Assembly (NCBI GenBank): GCA_964454545.1
Contig: CAYVTI010000046.1
Span: 1-15,528, forward strand
Source: JABCZZ01 sp964454545
GTDB taxonomy: Bacteria > Pseudomonadota > Alphaproteobacteria > Rickettsiales > JABCZZ01
Length of the DNA: 15,528 nucleotides
Reading direction: 5' to 3'
Position numbers and translations under genes: made by a program. The notes beneath the pieces were generated by a model that was not told the DNA's origin, made no database searches, and was given only the letters and a program-made list of their open reading frames with translations. Positions 14,235 through 15,528 of this stretch are shown here, piece by piece (position 1 is the stretch's first letter; every line of letters starts with the position of its first letter).

Positions 14235-15005
14235 TTATAAATCACTCTCTATCTGCTCGGGATGGGTGATGTCGATCATGGGAGCGTTATGATAATTTAT
14301 CCATCCACGCACACGCACCTTCTTTCCGACCAGTGATTTCAAATCCGGCAGTGAAAAAGCTTTTGTCTTTTTACGGGAAATGAACACCGCAAAGTTGCCT
14401 TTCCAGTGTTCGCTGAAATTGATGTAGATGTTGCCATGATATTCATTTACGCTCTTCACCTCACCTTCGACGATCTTGAAGCGGTTGAGGAATTCCCCGG
14501 CTTCTTCCTGCCGGATGATACGGTAGTATGCATTAGCCCATATACCGCGTCTTGTTTTCTGCGCTTCTCTCTCCGCCTTCAGCATCTTCATAATGACGTC
14601 ATGCGCATCATCGTCGAAGCTATAGACTTCCGCCCATCCGTTTTTCAGCATTTCTCCCTGTATCCACCTGCCCTGTTCGTCATACACCTGCCCAAAAAGC
14701 CGGTTATGGCGGTCGCGTTCGCCGGGATTATAATCGATGCGTATTTTCCTGCCCATGATGAGCGCGGCAAGCGCCTCCTTCGCTTCCAACCCAAGCGGTT
14801 CTCCTGGCCTGCCCGGATGTTCATTGATATTTTCTTCCGGAACATTCGGAGCTTCAATGCTCGCGAGTCTTACCGTATCACCTGAACTTACTACAAACGA
14901 TTTACCGTTTATCACTTTGACAACAGTGAATAAATCGTTGGCAGCAAATGCCGGGGATGGAGCAAGGCCCCAGAAAAGAAATAATAGAACCACATATCTG
15001 CACAT
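14235..15005 (-). CDS. Exported SNase-like (thermonuclease-fold) protein with altered catalytic residues
   Basis: This 256-residue protein has a signal peptide (MCRYVVLLFLFWGLAPSPAFA, cut near 21-22) and a staphylococcal-nuclease domain (~25-160). Recognisable are FTVVKVINGKSFVVSSGDTVRL, DRHNRLFGQVY, MLKNGWAEVYSF and KTRRGIWANAYYR. By position the nuclease active site should be R35-D40-E43-R87. Here the equivalents read R46 (VRLASIEAPN), E51, N54 and K121 (MLKNGW). The general-base glutamate E43 thus looks replaced by asparagine and R87 by lysine. It may be a poor nuclease or a nucleic-acid-binding protein; this alignment is by eye. Residues ~175-256 add a second beta-rich, possibly OB-fold-like region. 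It should act in the periplasm or outside the cell. The gene is divergent from the small secreted protein at 15115. Confidence 0.82.
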   Translation of the reverse strand: MCRYVVLLFLFWGLAPSPAFAANDLFTVVKVINGKSFVVSSGDTVRLASIEAPNVPEENINEHPGRPGEPLGLEAKEALAALIMGRKIRIDYNPGERDRHNRLFGQVYDEQGRWIQGEMLKNGWAEVYSFDDDAHDVIMKMLKAEREAQKTRRGIWANAYYRIIRQEEAGEFLNRFKIVEGEVKSVNEYHGNIYINFSEHWKGNFAVFISRKKTKAFSLPDLKSLVGKKVRVRGWINYHNAPMIDITHPEQIESDL

Positions 15006-15032
15006 AAAAATTACGCCGTTGTAATTCTCATT

Positions 15033-15058
15033 CCATAATAGCGAAAGACGTATTATGG
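15033..15058. promoter_or_regulatory. Inverted repeat in the divergent promoter region
   Basis: CCATAATA (15033-15040) and TATTATGG (15051-15058) are perfect 8-base complements with centres 18 bases apart. They lie in the 109-base spacer shared by the two divergent genes, where an operator would be expected. Each arm also contains a TATTAT -10-like word reading outward on its own strand. Confidence 0.4.
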
Positions 15059-15114
15059 CATACTCTAATCGTGATTAATAATGATCACCACACCCTATTT
15101 TCAAGGAGGCCGTT

Positions 15115-15453
15115 ATGAATAGATTATTGTCCCTGCTCGCCACTGTCAGCGTAGCCGCACTAAGCGCCGCCGCTATCGCCCAGGATACACCTGCCGCCCC
15201 GGCGGCTGCCGCTCCCGCCACTCCATCCACCGCTACCGGCGCAGCAACCGCTGCACCTGCAAAAGCTCCGGCGGCAGAACCTGCAAAACCGGTAACCGGA
15301 GAACTGAAAGACGGCACGAAAATCGAAATAAGCGAGGACGGAACCGTAACCATTATAAATCAGGATGGAACGAGAAACACTGCTCCAGATGGGGTTTTTA
15401 CTCTTAGAAACGATACGACATTCAATGTGAAAGACGGCAAGAAGGTCAATTAA
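15115..15453 (+). CDS. Small secreted Ala/Pro-rich protein
   Basis: AAGGAGG (15103-15109), an essentially perfect ribosome binding site five bases before the ATG, predicts strong translation. The 112-residue product has a signal peptide (MNRLLSLLATVSVAALSAAAIAQ, likely cut after residue ~22). A low-complexity Ala/Pro/Thr linker follows (residues ~24-60). The C-terminal domain of about 50 residues is a short repetitive beta pattern (ELKDGTKIEISEDG, TVTIINQDGTRNTAPDG, TFNVKDGKKVN). It resembles small periplasmic proteins seen in alphaproteobacteria, but no function can be assigned. A periplasmic or envelope-bound role is inferred from the export signal only. Confidence 0.8.
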   Translation: MNRLLSLLATVSVAALSAAAIAQDTPAAPAAAAPATPSTATGAATAAPAKAPAAEPAKPVTGELKDGTKIEISEDGTVTIINQDGTRNTAPDGVFTLRNDTTFNVKDGKKVN

Positions 15454-15475
15454 TCCCAGGTTCAATCACCAATTA

Positions 15476-15528
15476 GGGTTAGGACTCATAAATTATAACC
15501 AGAACGCGACGATAGCAGCGAGGAAGAT
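15476..15528. mobile_element. End of an IS5-family-like insertion sequence, continuing past the window
   Basis: GGGTTAGGACTCATAAA (15476-15492) is immediately followed, on the minus strand, by the stop codon and last codons of a transposase. The arrangement, a terminal repeat abutting the transposase stop, and the GGACTCAT core resemble the ends of alphaproteobacterial IS5-family elements (recalled, not searched). The other end, the target duplication and completeness are not visible. It lies only 22 bases after the small secreted protein gene. Confidence 0.6.
15493..15528 (-). CDS. Transposase, last 11 residues (partial)
   Basis: Reading the minus strand from the window edge gives IFLAAIVAFWL then TAA (stop at 15493-15495). 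A C-terminus of this form followed at once by the terminal repeat fits IS5-family (DDE) transposases of alphaproteobacteria. Only 36 bases are in view, so family assignment rests mainly on the IS-end sequence. Confidence 0.5.
   Translation of the reverse strand: MFLAAIVAFWL

Overview
The window looks like a piece of an alphaproteobacterial chromosome with moderate G+C and AT-rich spacers. The strongest lineage marker is a DivL-type sensor kinase: 770 residues, with tyrosine where the phospho-acceptor histidine of the H-box should be. Other supporting signs are an alphaproteobacterial-style Rsh, bS16 and GroEL, three orphan TadE/TadG-type pseudopilin genes, and an IS5-like transposase end at the right edge. 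Genus cannot be fixed from this window. DivL argues for a free-living or facultative lineage with a CckA-ChpT-CtrA cell-cycle circuit rather than a strongly reduced endosymbiont.

Layout. 1-826: C-terminal half of groEL, then a clear rho-independent terminator. 957-1769: exported beta-barrel outer-membrane protein. 1960-2825: rpsP-rimM, which is not followed by the usual trmD-rplS. 2835-4163 (minus): a secreted lectin-fold protein and a secreted phospholipase-D-type nuclease gene broken by a perfect 16-bp tandem duplication. 4164-4472: gene-free AT-rich spacer with a short GC hairpin. 4473-6561 (plus): a TadG/TadE/TadE operon whose first protein carries an Asn/Gly-rich repeat domain. 6574-8886 (minus): divL, and upstream of it (8958-9671) an unrecognised two-helix membrane protein. 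9880-12024 (plus): bifunctional (p)ppGpp synthetase/hydrolase, apparently read from a leaderless mRNA. 12015-15005 (minus): VOC protein, rnhB, lytic transglycosylase, and an SNase-like exported protein. 15115-15453 (plus): small secreted Ala/Pro-rich protein. 15476-15528: one end of an insertion sequence.

The genes fall into core housekeeping (groEL, rpsP, rimM, rnhB), cell-cycle and stress control (divL, rsh) and an accessory envelope/secreted set (beta-barrel, lectin, two nuclease-family proteins, Tad pseudopilins, transglycosylase, small secreted protein). No CRISPR array, tRNA or rRNA is visible. The most notable observations are the exact 16-bp duplication that explains the nuclease frameshift, the Tyr552 DivL, the SNase domain whose catalytic positions look substituted, and the IS end at the edge. 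I did not find a convincing wholly new multi-gene system.
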